DNA of 64,000 bases from positions 62,001 to 126,000 of the forward strand of contig NZ_JARXYP010000002.1 in NCBI RefSeq assembly GCF_029893805.1, given 5' to 3'. Below the pieces are notes generated by a model. It was not told the DNA's origin, did no database searches, and was given only the letters and a program-made list of their open reading frames with translations. Made by a program: the position numbers and the translations under genes. Shown piece by piece: positions 1 through 8,482 of the stretch. Source of the DNA: Streptomyces sp. SAI-135 (GTDB lineage Bacteria > Actinomycetota > Actinomycetes > Streptomycetales > Streptomycetaceae). Position 1 is the first letter of the stretch. Every line of letters starts with the position of its first letter.

Positions 1-692
1 TTGTGCAGCGGCGCCGCACGCAGAACGTCTCGGGCCGCATCGATCAGCCGGTTGCGCCAGAATCGGTCGCTGCGGGCCGAGGTGAGCCCCACCATGGCGA
101 GAAAGGGCGTCACGAAGCTGGAGCTGAACAGCCCGTGGTGCATCGCCGCTTCGTACAGGTCGGCGGTGACAGCCACTGGGAAGATCGCCCGCAGGTGCGC
201 GGGGCGCTCGACGGCCGCCTCCAACTGGGCCATGGCGAAGTAGCTGATGCCGATCATTCCGACCCTGCCGTCGCACCACGGCTGCTCCGCAGCCCACTCG
301 ACCAGGTCGTGCAGGTCACGACGCTCCTGAGCGTCGAAGAACCCGAACGTCCCCCCGGATCCCCCAGTCCCCCGCAGGTTGGCGATCACGTGCACGTAGC
401 CGCGCGGCACCCAGAAATCGGACGCACCGGCCTCGATGAAGCCCATCGGCGTGCCCAGGTCCTGGATCTGACGCGGATACGGTGATGCCGCGATCAGTAC
501 AGGAAACCGGCCGTCGCTGTCCGGTCGATGCACGTCGGCCAGCAACTCCATACCATCGCGCATCCCCACGGTGACGTCCCGGTCGCACCGCATGGCGTGT
601 ACCGGCTCCGACAGATTCCGGTACTCGCGGCCCGTCGTCTGCGGACCGTTCAGGCGGCGCTGACCCGCTTCGACTCCTGCCACCCTGGACAC
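1..692 (-). CDS. CocE/NonD family hydrolase, N-terminal part (runs off left edge)
   Basis: The reverse strand reads an alpha/beta-hydrolase of the X-Pro dipeptidyl-peptidase/CocE type. Early in the protein there is a typical 'RDVTVGMRDGMELLADVHRP' stretch, followed by an oxyanion-side 'GTGGSGGTFGFF' motif and the nucleophile elbow GISYFAMAQ, with Ser as the predicted nucleophile. Members hydrolyse acyl esters or N-acyl bonds in the cytoplasm; the substrate cannot be told from this part. The start is taken at GTG 690-692 because a strong ribosome site (AGGGAAGGAAG) lies just upstream of it. The C-terminal beta-sandwich domain is outside the window. It is transcribed away from the ligase remnant. 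Confidence 0.85.
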   Translation of the reverse strand, partial: MSRVAGVEAGQRRLNGPQTTGREYRNLSEPVHAMRCDRDVTVGMRDGMELLADVHRPDSDGRFPVLIAASPYPRQIQDLGTPMGFIEAGASDFWVPRGYVHVIANLRGTGGSGGTFGFFDAQERRDLHDLVEWAAEQPWCDGRVGMIGISYFAMAQLEAAVERPAHLRAIFPVAVTADLYEAAMHHGLFSSSFVTPFLAMVGLTSARSDRFWRNRLIDAARDVLRAAPLH

Positions 693-830
693 GCGCTTCC
701 TTCCCTGTGCGGTCGATGCGGTGAGGGCACCCGGCCGAGACTAGCAGGGCATATCGGGCGATTCTCGCATCTCGGCCTTGGGGGCCATGGGGCAGTCAGT
801 ATCGGCGATCATGAGACACATCAAAGTCTG

Positions 831-1088
831 GAGAAGGACGGGTTCCGGGCTCTCATGTCCGTGGACCAGGGCCAGGTGGTGCTGCGTTCGAGGCGCGGCA
901 CGCAGATGGCTGCCGCGTTCCCGGAGGTCGTGTCCGGGGCCGGGCAACTACCCGATGCGACCGCGTTCGACGGCGAGTTGGTGGTGTGGGAGAACGGCCG
1001 CCTCGCGTTCGAGCGGCTGCAGGACCGGCTGCACCGCCGCGGCGCCGGCGCTCTCCGGGCGGCGGAGGTGCGGCCGGCGCACTTCGTA
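831..1088 (+). pseudogene. ATP-dependent DNA ligase, fragment 1 of 3 (nucleotidyltransferase region)
   Basis: The frame gives a DGFRAL motif, then VVLRSRRG and LPDATAFDGELVVW, which are nucleotidyltransferase motifs I to III of actinomycete ATP-dependent DNA ligases. It stops matching right after PAHFV. The next residues of the family (AFDLLRLSGTD) appear 20.3 kb away at 21380. The catalytic Lys motif, normally K-W-D-G, reads E-K-D-G here, so one codon is missing, and the usual first 25 or so residues are not recognisable upstream. The gene was therefore probably decayed at its 5' end as well as being interrupted. Homology to fragments 2 and 3 is by order and frame of family motifs, without an alignment. 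Confidence 0.85.
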
Positions 1089-1135
1089 ACTGGAGTACGC
1101 GCGGGTTCGTAGTCGATCGCTGCGTGCGATCTCTT

Positions 1136-1171
1136 ACATGTCGACAGGTCCGAGACCCGTGTTCGACATGT
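1136..1171. promoter_or_regulatory. 9-bp inverted repeat upstream of the element 1 integrase
   Basis: ACATGTCGA (1136-1144) and TCGACATGT (1163-1171) form a perfect inverted repeat with an 18-nt spacer. It lies between the element end and the integrase start, so it could be an operator for the trio promoter (perhaps for the HTH protein of the trio) or an arm-type recombinase site. Its function is inferred from position only. Confidence 0.45.
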
Positions 1172-1233
1172 CCCTGAGTCGGTGGAGTTTCCGCAGAAAC
1201 TCGCAGAATCTGCAAGCGTGGTTCGTAATCTGC

Positions 1234-2403
1234 GTGTTCGTGGATGAATACCGAACTCGTCGCACCGCGCTGGAGCCAAGGCCGGCGGAGGAGCTCGGCG
1301 GCGCTGGGTTGGCGGACGTCTTTCAGCTGCACCGCCGCCGCGGCGAGCGGGACGGCCTGTCGGAGCGTGACTACTTCTTCGACACCCTCGCTGAGTACCA
1401 GTGGGCACGCGACGCGGCGGGTCTGATGCCGGAAACGGTCGACAAGCTCGTGAAACCTGTGATCGAGATCTGTGAGTACCTGGATCTGGCTCCATGGCGC
1501 CTGCAACCACGAGACCTCGACCGCTACTTCGCCGGACCGGGCAAGCGGGCCCGCTCCACCGTTCGCACCAAGATCAACCTTATTGACGGGTACTTCGCGT
1601 TCCTTGAGCAACGGTACGCGGGTGAGATCAACCGTCGTTTCGGTGTAGTCGTGGAGTCGCCGATCGATCCGTTCAATCGGCCCCGCCACCGGGGTGACTT
1701 CGGTCTGCGGGTGCCGCCGTCGCAGCAGGCTATGCGGGAGTTCTTCGCTGCGTGGCGGCGTGCTCTGCCACAGGCACGCAAGGAGGCGGTCGCGTGCCGT
1801 GACTACGTCATGGCGAAGATCGCCTACTTGTCGGGCGTGCGAGCGGCTGAGCTGTGCGGTGTGTGTATGCGCGATGTTCACTGGGAGTCGGGCCAGTGGG
1901 GCCGCTTCCTCGTTCATGGCAAGGGGGCTCGGGGGTCGGGGCCGCGGCAGCGTGAGGCGTTCTTGTTCGAGCAGGGGCGGGAGCTGCTCTGGTGGTACGT
2001 GGAGGAGGTGCGCGGATTGTTCCGGGACGATCCTGAGCATCCATCGGCGCCGTTGTTTCCGTCCGAACGCTTGCCCGTGGCTGTCGCGGCGCTGAACATG
2101 CCAGTCGCGCCGAAGATGGTCCCCTCGACGTTCAGGCGGGCGCTGCGGGCAGCGTCGTTGGCGCATCTCCCGGGCCCGGTGGCGGAGCTGTTCCCTCATC
2201 TCCTGCGTCATGCGTGCGCGACTCACAACTACGAGCGGGGGATGTCCCTGTGGGAGGTGCAGCGATTGCTGGGGCACTGGTGGAGTACGACCACGGTCCG
2301 ATACCTCCTGACCGCGCAGGGCGATCCGGAGCAGGCGGCGCGGCGGGCTTCAGCCGAACGGGCCGGGCAGCGGCTGGTGGCGGACACGGGGAGCCTTCGA
2401 TGA
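1234..2403 (+). CDS. Tyrosine recombinase/integrase of element 1 (trio gene 1)
   Basis: This is a complete tyrosine-type site-specific recombinase. With the start at GTG 1234, the box I Arg is near residue 203 (SGVRAAEL), followed by HLLRH (His 322, Arg 325), LLGHWW (His 348) and a Tyr in VRYLL (near 357), so the catalytic set is intact. The N-terminal half is a SAM-like core-binding domain (about residues 40-130). The start is uncertain: GTG 1234, GTG 1240 and an ATG at 1138 are in frame, and the last lies inside the inverted repeat. Its TGA overlaps the ATG of the HTH gene (ATGA), so the trio is translationally coupled. It is the likely enzyme for excision and integration of the 20-kb element. 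Confidence 0.88.
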   Translation: MFVDEYRTRRTALEPRPAEELGGAGLADVFQLHRRRGERDGLSERDYFFDTLAEYQWARDAAGLMPETVDKLVKPVIEICEYLDLAPWRLQPRDLDRYFAGPGKRARSTVRTKINLIDGYFAFLEQRYAGEINRRFGVVVESPIDPFNRPRHRGDFGLRVPPSQQAMREFFAAWRRALPQARKEAVACRDYVMAKIAYLSGVRAAELCGVCMRDVHWESGQWGRFLVHGKGARGSGPRQREAFLFEQGRELLWWYVEEVRGLFRDDPEHPSAPLFPSERLPVAVAALNMPVAPKMVPSTFRRALRAASLAHLPGPVAELFPHLLRHACATHNYERGMSLWEVQRLLGHWWSTTTVRYLLTAQGDPEQAARRASAERAGQRLVADTGSLR

Positions 2404-2741
2404 AGTGGAATCTGCGCTGGGTGGCGGCGCGACAGGACATCTGGCGGCCGACCGACTTGCTGGCGGCGTTTCGGCGAGTGGGCTTCAATCCGTCGTTAAG
2501 CAAGGTGTCCGCACTGTGGGGCGGCACCCCAGTGACCGTGCGGCTCGAGGACCTGGACCTGATCTGCCAGGCGCTGGGATGTACCGTGGCCGATCTCCTG
2601 GAAGCCGAGCCGGCCGCGACCGCGGCGGATCAAGGTGAGAGCCGGGCGGTCGCAGGTGGTGAAAGGGCTCCGGACCCGGTACGGCCAGTGCGGCCGGTGC
2701 CGCGAGGCGATGGCCCACGGCGCCTGCAGCCCCCGAACTGA
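2400..2741 (+). CDS. Small Cro/C1-type HTH protein (trio gene 2, element 1)
   Basis: The protein has 113 residues. Residues 1-70 fit a Cro/C1-type helix-turn-helix domain of the short 'XRE/HTH_26' style, with the signature 'LEDLDLICQALGCTVADLLE' in the C-terminal half of the fold. A Pro/Arg-rich tail follows. It begins within the integrase stop (ATGA overlap) and runs into the third trio gene. It could be a repressor of the trio promoter or a DNA-binding partner of the recombinase, comparable in size to TnpC of Tn554; the latter role is speculation. The second trio has a protein of the same type in the same place. Confidence 0.8.
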   Translation: MKWNLRWVAARQDIWRPTDLLAAFRRVGFNPSLSKVSALWGGTPVTVRLEDLDLICQALGCTVADLLEAEPAATAADQGESRAVAGGERAPDPVRPVRPVPRGDGPRRLQPPN

Positions 2742-2749
2742 GCCGCGCG

Positions 2750-5038
2750 TTGGAGCGGATCAGGCAGTGCGAGGACTGCCTGGCGGTGGCGCCGGGACAA
2801 CCCCGGCGCAGCTGGCGATGCAGAGGGTGCCAGCAGTGGGATCACCAGTACTCCCAGCGCGGACTGTGCCCCCGGTGTCGGTACCAGCAGCACCTGGGCC
2901 GAGACGGGCTCTGCCGCGGGTGCCAGCTGGCGCTACACGCCGAACGGGCGGCAGGCAACGTGTCCTGCTTTCCGGCTGCGACGCAGCTTCGGCTGCTGAT
3001 TCCCGGCGTGGCGGACGGAGCCTGGCGCCTTGGCAAGCCGCCCACAGCGCGGCCTGCGGAGCCCCGACGCCGTGTGCTGCCTGCGACGATGCCGGGCCAG
3101 CAAATCCTGTTCCCGGTGCATCGTCGGCTGGGGGCACCGGAACTGCTCGACCTTGCAGAGAGACACTGGCCAGAGGAGGAGGCGCTGAAGCAGTACACAT
3201 TGGTCCTGGCCCGGCAGCGCGGCCTGGGCCGGGCATGGTGCAGCCAGGTAGGGCGGCGGCTACGGCTGGCCCTGGCCGTGCGGGATGCCGAGGGCGAGAG
3301 ACAGGTCTCCCGCGAGATCCTCGACCAAGGCCGCGGGATGCAGTTCGGCGCGGCTGCCGCACAGAAGGTCCTGGAGCAGGCAGGCCTGTGGCGGGGGCCG
3401 ACGCAGATGACCGACCAGATGCGTCAGCACAGGATTCGAGTGCCCGCCGGCACCGTGACAGGCTGCGCGCACTGCGGCAGCTGGGGCATCACCACTCGCC
3501 TGTGCACCGCGTGCGCGAACTACCGTGCGAAACGGCCGATAGGGCGGTGCACCCGATGCGGACGCGACGGCCTCCCCTTGCATGTGAAGACGAGCCTGTG
3601 CCGGGGCTGTCTGGCATTCGTGCGGAACGTGCCCCAGCCGTACGGGACCTTCACTCAACTCACCTTCGCCGGAGCACTTGCCCACCGGGTAGTCGGCAAG
3701 GGAACACAGCCGTACCCGGCACCCGCTCAGGAGCACGACCACGCCGCCTCGCTGTTCGCTTGCGTTCCGGTGGTCCCTGGGCAGACCGCCCTGCTGACGG
3801 CCCCGCGTGACTGGAGGGCCGTTCACACTGTCCCCCACCGCCTGCTGCCCCCGCTCAGCAACGAAGCACAGGCACTGGTGGAACAGTTCTCTGCCTGCCT
3901 TCCCGTCACAGCCGGCCGTCAGCCGAACCACGTTTACTCCATCCAGATGCTGCACCGCCTCCTGGCGTACACGGGTGTGGAGGAGCCCGTCCCGGAGCGG
4001 GACGTGTGCGCGCTCGCGAGGCTGGAGCCGAACGCCTCTCTGCACCGGATCGTGTTCTTCCTGCATGAGCGTGGACTGCTCGAACCCGACCACGACCGCA
4101 ATATGGCCACCAGCCCTTCACTCGCCCGCCTGGACGCCGCCCGCACAGACGCCGGGCACCGCCAGGCCATCGAAGTCAAGCTCCGACAACTTTCTGACGC
4201 CATGGCCGACCAGATGCGGACCTGGGTCGCCGTCCGCCGCGGGGAGGGGCGTCGCCCTCACCCGCCCGTCAACTACACGCGTATCCGACGCGACCTCAAC
4301 GTCGTTCTCCCCGTCCTGAACCTCTGGAGCCAGGACGGGCTGGATCTCCGGGAGATCACCACCGCGCACGTGACCTCCGCCCTCGGTGACCGGCAGGGAC
4401 ACCAGGCACGCGGCGTCCATCACGTCCTGCTCAGCGTCTTCCGCGCCCTCAAACAGGAACGTGCCGTCTTCACCAACCCGCTCGCCGGGCTCTCCCTCAC
4501 CACCCCCGTTCGACTTCCTGAACCACTGCCCAGCGACCGGCTACGTGGCCTGCTGGATCGGGTGGACAGTGCGATGGGGCGACTGGCCGTCGGCCTGGTC
4601 GCTGTCCACGCCATCAAGGTCACCGACATTGCTCGACTGCGCATGAACGCGCCCGACCTTGCCCGCGCAAGCCTCAGAGTCGACTTGCGCGGCCAGTTGC
4701 ACACGGTCTATCTCGACACGCTGACCCTCCGCCTCCTGGACGAGTGGCTCCAGGAACGTCACGACCAGTGGCCCGCATCACCCAACCCGCACCTGCTGGT
4801 GACAACGCACTCAGCGCACCACCCCGCCCTCCCGTCCGTCAGCTACTGCGCGCTGCGGCGCGCGTTCGACCAAGCCGGAATCACCCCGCGCCAGATGTGG
4901 AGCGACCGTGTACTGGACGAGGCCCGACAAACCGCCGACCCGGTACACCTGGTGCACCTGTTCGGCATCCATCCCGGCACCGCCGTCCGCTACGTCCACA
5001 CCGCGCACCCTGACAAGGCGTTGCCCCGCATCCGCTGA
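2750..5038 (+). CDS. Large zinc-ribbon protein with degenerate recombinase-like C-terminus (trio gene 3, element 1)
   Basis: The protein has about 762 residues. Two clusters of CxxC pairs are visible, at residues 7-58 (CEDC, CRGC, CPRC, CRGC) and about 238-290 (CAHC, CTAC, CTRC, CRGC), giving four probable zinc ribbons. From about residue 480 it resembles the core-binding and catalytic halves of a tyrosine recombinase. Box I has HAIKVTD in place of G-x-R-x-x-E, and no H-x-x-R is present, although a Tyr occurs in AVRYVH near the C-terminus. It is therefore probably non-catalytic, with a DNA-targeting or architectural role. TTG 2750 is the nearest usable start. An in-frame CTG at 2738 would give the same 4-nt overlap (CTGA) with the preceding gene that the second trio shows (GTGA). 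Confidence 0.75.
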   Translation: MERIRQCEDCLAVAPGQPRRSWRCRGCQQWDHQYSQRGLCPRCRYQQHLGRDGLCRGCQLALHAERAAGNVSCFPAATQLRLLIPGVADGAWRLGKPPTARPAEPRRRVLPATMPGQQILFPVHRRLGAPELLDLAERHWPEEEALKQYTLVLARQRGLGRAWCSQVGRRLRLALAVRDAEGERQVSREILDQGRGMQFGAAAAQKVLEQAGLWRGPTQMTDQMRQHRIRVPAGTVTGCAHCGSWGITTRLCTACANYRAKRPIGRCTRCGRDGLPLHVKTSLCRGCLAFVRNVPQPYGTFTQLTFAGALAHRVVGKGTQPYPAPAQEHDHAASLFACVPVVPGQTALLTAPRDWRAVHTVPHRLLPPLSNEAQALVEQFSACLPVTAGRQPNHVYSIQMLHRLLAYTGVEEPVPERDVCALARLEPNASLHRIVFFLHERGLLEPDHDRNMATSPSLARLDAARTDAGHRQAIEVKLRQLSDAMADQMRTWVAVRRGEGRRPHPPVNYTRIRRDLNVVLPVLNLWSQDGLDLREITTAHVTSALGDRQGHQARGVHHVLLSVFRALKQERAVFTNPLAGLSLTTPVRLPEPLPSDRLRGLLDRVDSAMGRLAVGLVAVHAIKVTDIARLRMNAPDLARASLRVDLRGQLHTVYLDTLTLRLLDEWLQERHDQWPASPNPHLLVTTHSAHHPALPSVSYCALRRAFDQAGITPRQMWSDRVLDEARQTADPVHLVHLFGIHPGTAVRYVHTAHPDKALPRIR

Positions 5039-5293
5039 GCCGGATGGTGCTGTCCATGCGTCTGCAACCCCGCCCTGCTTTGGGTGCGGATCTTGGTGAA
5101 GCTCGGCGCTTTGGGTCGACAGCACCCGCCGCAGAGCAGCCAAGTTGCGCCCACAGCGCCGGGGCTGACCTTGATGAGTTGGGGATGCGCTGGTGAACAC
5201 CACCGGCCCTCTTGGGCCTTCTCGTAGCGGCGCGTGGCAGACATTGCGAGCCGTCGGCCTCGTGCCGCGTTGCTTGAGGTGGCTGGAGCAGTG

Positions 5294-6748
5294 TCAGCGC
5301 GCGTCGATCGGCGCCGCCTGTGCACCGGCCGGGCCGGTTGCCCCCTGTGGCCTCGCCTGATCGCGGGCGCTTCGGGTCAGCCGCAGTCCGATCAGGGTGC
5401 AGACCAGGCCGAGGGCGGCGGCCAGCACCCAGGCCGCTTGGAAGTGCTGGCGCTGGGCCGGGCCCACCTGCGCGCCGAGGATGGCAACCAGGACGGCGAT
5501 GCCCACGGTGGCGGACATCTGGCGTACGGAATTGACCAGGGCGGACCCGGTGGCGGAGCGGTGCGGAGGCAGGGAACTGACGCCCGCAGCCATCAGGGTG
5601 CCGAGCGTGAGTCCCACGCCCACACCGCTGAGGACTTGACTGGGCAGCAGATCAACCCAGTAGTTGGGGGCGAGGGACGCGAAGCAGGCCCGCCAGACCA
5701 TCGCTGCGGCGAACAGCAGGCCACCGACGGCGATCAGCGGCCCGTGGCCGAGGCGCTGCGCGGCACGAGCGGTGAGCAGCGTGACGATTGGGACCAGGGC
5801 CGGCCCGGGCACCATGGCAACGCCGGTGCGCAGCGCGCTCCAGTGCCAGACCTCCTGGCACCACAGCACGTTGGACAGCAGCATGATGGCGAAGGCCACG
5901 CCGAAGACGAAGGTCCCGATGTTCGCGGTGCCGAATCGGGGCAGCCTCAACAGGTGCAGCTCGAACAGCGGGTGGCTGTGACGCAGTGAGCGGATGGTGA
6001 AGGCGATCGCGGTGACCAGCGCGACCGCGAACAGCACGAGAGTCCTGGCGTTCAGCCATCCCCAGTCCGGGGCCTGCACGAGAGCTCCGGAGAGGGCTGC
6101 CACAGCGACGGTGACGAGCAGCGCGCCGAGCATGTCGGGCAGGCGGCCCTCTTCCCGGCGGGTCGTACGGGGCAGGACGCGAAGGCCGGCCACGACGGTG
6201 GCGATGCCGATGGGTACGTTGATCACGAAGACCCAGCGCCAGTCGACCTGGACCAGCAGGCCGCCGGCGACGGGGCCCGCGGCGGCAGCCAGTCCTCCGA
6301 CTGCCGCCCAGTTGCGGGTGGCGCGCGTGCGGCTCTCGGCGGGCACGGTCGCCAGGAGAAGGGCGAGCGAGGTGGGCAGTTGGGCTGCGGCCCCCACCGC
6401 TTGCAGGGCCCGTGCCGCCACGAGCGTCCATAGGTCGGGGGCCAGGGCGCAGGCGAGCGAGGCGAGGGTGAAGAGGGACACCCCGGCGAGGAACACCGGC
6501 CGCTGCCCTATCCGGTCGCCGGTACGGCCCGCGACCACCAGGAGGGCCGCCAAGGCGATGGCGTAGGCGTTGAGTACCCAGGACAGGGAGTTGAGCGTCG
6601 CGCCCTGCCCATGGGGCGACGCGAAGGCTGCGCCCATCGCGGGCAGCGCCACGTTGACGATCCACAGATCCAGGTTCGTCATGAAGACCGCGAGCAGGAT
6701 CACCAGCGAGGCAACACGCTGCTTTGAAAACCAAACCTTCCATGTCAT
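5294..6748 (-). CDS. DHA2-type MFS drug exporter
   Basis: This 484-residue membrane protein begins with LLAVFMTNLDLWIVNVALP, the TM1 signature of 14-TM (DHA2) multidrug exporters. It has GRTGDRIGQRPVF as the loop 2-3 motif A and the WRWVFVINVPIG motif typical of the family. It probably uses proton motive force to expel a hydrophobic or cationic compound. It is divergent from the HxlR gene at 6871, and two palindromic sites in the gap point to HxlR control. No strong ribosome site precedes the ATG at 6748, so a start slightly further in is possible. Confidence 0.88.
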   Translation of the reverse strand: MTWKVWFSKQRVASLVILLAVFMTNLDLWIVNVALPAMGAAFASPHGQGATLNSLSWVLNAYAIALAALLVVAGRTGDRIGQRPVFLAGVSLFTLASLACALAPDLWTLVAARALQAVGAAAQLPTSLALLLATVPAESRTRATRNWAAVGGLAAAAGPVAGGLLVQVDWRWVFVINVPIGIATVVAGLRVLPRTTRREEGRLPDMLGALLVTVAVAALSGALVQAPDWGWLNARTLVLFAVALVTAIAFTIRSLRHSHPLFELHLLRLPRFGTANIGTFVFGVAFAIMLLSNVLWCQEVWHWSALRTGVAMVPGPALVPIVTLLTARAAQRLGHGPLIAVGGLLFAAAMVWRACFASLAPNYWVDLLPSQVLSGVGVGLTLGTLMAAGVSSLPPHRSATGSALVNSVRQMSATVGIAVLVAILGAQVGPAQRQHFQAAWVLAAALGLVCTLIGLRLTRSARDQARPQGATGPAGAQAAPIDAR

Positions 6749-6771
6749 GGGATCAGAGAAGCACGATGTGA

Positions 6772-6784
6772 TTTGATATTCAAA
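6772..6784. promoter_or_regulatory. Palindromic operator next to the MFS gene
   Basis: TTTGATATTCAAA is a perfect 5-3-5 palindrome, 24 bp upstream of the MFS start. It shares the TTTGA..TTCAAA core with the palindrome at 6834-6848, so both are likely bound by the same dimeric regulator, most simply the divergent HxlR protein. Confidence 0.5.
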
Positions 6785-6833
6785 CCATGTTCCCCGCGGG
6801 GTGGCGGGAGCCGGGCGAGGCCTGACCCTGTAG

Positions 6834-6848
6834 CTTTGAAATTCAAAG
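6834..6848. promoter_or_regulatory. Palindromic operator next to the HxlR gene
   Basis: CTTTGAAATTCAAAG is a perfect 7-1-7 palindrome, 22 bp upstream of the HxlR GTG start. Together with the related site at 6772-6784 it would allow autoregulation of hxlR-type repressor and control of the divergent exporter. Confidence 0.55.
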
Positions 6849-6870
6849 CGCGTAATGGATACTGGTCAGG

Positions 6871-7347
6871 GTGACGACACAACGCATTGATCCCGGAGAA
6901 GTACCCGGGCGGCCCTGTTCGATCGCCGCCGCCTTGCAGGTGGTGGGCGATCGGTGGGCCCTGCTCGCCATCCGCGAGGTCACGTTCGGCAACCACCGTT
7001 TCCGTCAGATCGCCAGGAACACCGGCGCCCCGACCGACCGCCTGTCCGCTCGCCTGAAGGGACTGGTCGCGGCCGGCGTCATGGAGCGACGCCCGCTGCC
7101 CGACGAACCTCGCCACGAGGGCTACTACCTCACTGAGGCCGGTCGCGACCTGGTCGGCACCTTGCGCGAACTGCTCCGCTGGGGAGATCGCTGGATTGCG
7201 ACGTCTCCCCCTCTGCGGCTACGGCACCACGATCACCAGTACACCCAGCACGCCGTATGCGATCGCTGCGGCGAAACGGCCGAGCCGGGAGAGCTCCACC
7301 TCGAAGTGGTCGCGGACGGCTGGACACTGGAAGGCCCGGTGGAGTAA
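6871..7347 (+). CDS. HxlR-family transcriptional regulator
   Basis: The protein has 158 residues and a winged-helix HxlR domain. An N-terminal CSIAAALQVVGDRW segment carries the conserved Cys used for redox or electrophile sensing in some family members. It is followed by the recognition helix region FRQIARNTGAPTDRLSARL and the wing with GYYLTEAGRDL. The C-terminal extension, with HAVCDRCGE, has a CxxC that could bind metal. It starts at GTG 6871 after GGTCAGG. It is divergent from the DHA2 exporter and shares palindromes with it, so it probably represses the exporter until an inducer appears. Confidence 0.88.
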   Translation: MTTQRIDPGEVPGRPCSIAAALQVVGDRWALLAIREVTFGNHRFRQIARNTGAPTDRLSARLKGLVAAGVMERRPLPDEPRHEGYYLTEAGRDLVGTLRELLRWGDRWIATSPPLRLRHHDHQYTQHAVCDRCGETAEPGELHLEVVADGWTLEGPVE

Positions 7348-7479
7348 GGCCTTACGGCCGCCCTCCCGTGAGCCGGACGCAGACATTTCCAAAGGTCAGC
7401 GCGATGCGTAAGGGAAATTATGCGCTTCGCCAATTTATACTAAATGGATCTTTTGCCCGCAGGGTGTCACGTTGAAGGG

Positions 7480-8472
7480 GTGAGAACACGAGCTGCGTCC
7501 CCCCAGTTTCTTGCTTTGGTCGGCACTGTCGTGCTGTGGGCCTGCGCCTTCCCTGCCATCCGCGTGGGCGTGGACGGACTCGGCGTGGCCGCGTTGTCCT
7601 TCCTGCGGCTGGCGGTCGCTGCCGTGGCGCTGCTTGCCATGTCCCCGTTCGCAGGCGTGCGCCTGCCCCGTCGGCGGGATCTCCCGCTGATCGCGTTGTG
7701 CGGCTTGACCGGTATGACCGCCTACCAGGTCCTTCTCAACTGGGGAGAGGTGCACGTCGCCGCCGGCACAGCCAGCCTCCTGATCGCGATCGCACCTGTG
7801 TTCAGTGTGCTTTTGGCCAGTGCGTTCCTGTCCGAGTCCCTGACCCGGAACGTCGTCGTCGGGAGTCTGATCGCCATCGCGGGCACCGCGGTCGTCACCT
7901 TGGCCAAGGGGTTCTCCGGCTTCAGCGCGGCCTCGCTTGTGGTGCTGGCCGCGGCCGTCGTCCAAGGCGTGTACCACTTCGCCAGCAAGCCGCTGCTGAA
8001 GCGTTACAGCGGGCTGGAGGTGGCCACCTATGCGATGGCCGCAGGCACCGTCTTCGCCCTGCCACTCGCTCCCGAGGCCGCGAAGGCAACGGTTGGCGCC
8101 CCGGCAGGCGCCGTGTGGGCAGCGGTTTTCCTGGGCCTGCTTCCTTCTGCGCTCGGATTCGTCATCTGGGGGTACGCGGTTGCCCGGCTGCCCATGGCAG
8201 CCTCCACCGCGGCCCTGTATCTGGTACCGCCTGTGGCCTTGGTGGTCTCCTTCGTCTGGCTGGGAGAGAAGCCTCTCCCCCTCGAACTGGCTGGAGGAGC
8301 GATCAGCGTGGCGGGCGTCGTCCTGATCAACCACCGCACGGCCAAAAAGCCCGGGCCGGCCGCGCCTGCATCAGGATCACTCGCGGCCGACCCCACCCGT
8401 GGCGGCGCGATCAAGCCTGCGAGCCGTGAGCCGGTTGCACTCGACGCCCGCGCAACACGGCAACGCCACTGA
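7480..8472 (+). CDS. EamA/DMT-family transporter
   Basis: The protein has about 330 residues and ten predicted membrane helices arranged as two EamA repeats, the first starting near VVLWACAFPAIRVG and the second near the middle of the protein. PPVALVVSFVWLGE matches the RhaT/YdcZ-type end of repeat two. It probably exports a metabolite or amino-acid-like compound. The start at GTG 7480 follows GAAGGG; an ATG at 7444 in the same frame lacks a ribosome site. The LysR gene follows 10 nt after the stop, so the two probably form one transcript. Confidence 0.85.
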   Translation: MRTRAASPQFLALVGTVVLWACAFPAIRVGVDGLGVAALSFLRLAVAAVALLAMSPFAGVRLPRRRDLPLIALCGLTGMTAYQVLLNWGEVHVAAGTASLLIAIAPVFSVLLASAFLSESLTRNVVVGSLIAIAGTAVVTLAKGFSGFSAASLVVLAAAVVQGVYHFASKPLLKRYSGLEVATYAMAAGTVFALPLAPEAAKATVGAPAGAVWAAVFLGLLPSALGFVIWGYAVARLPMAASTAALYLVPPVALVVSFVWLGEKPLPLELAGGAISVAGVVLINHRTAKKPGPAAPASGSLAADPTRGGAIKPASREPVALDARATRQRH

Positions 8473-8482
8473 AGAGGTCTCC

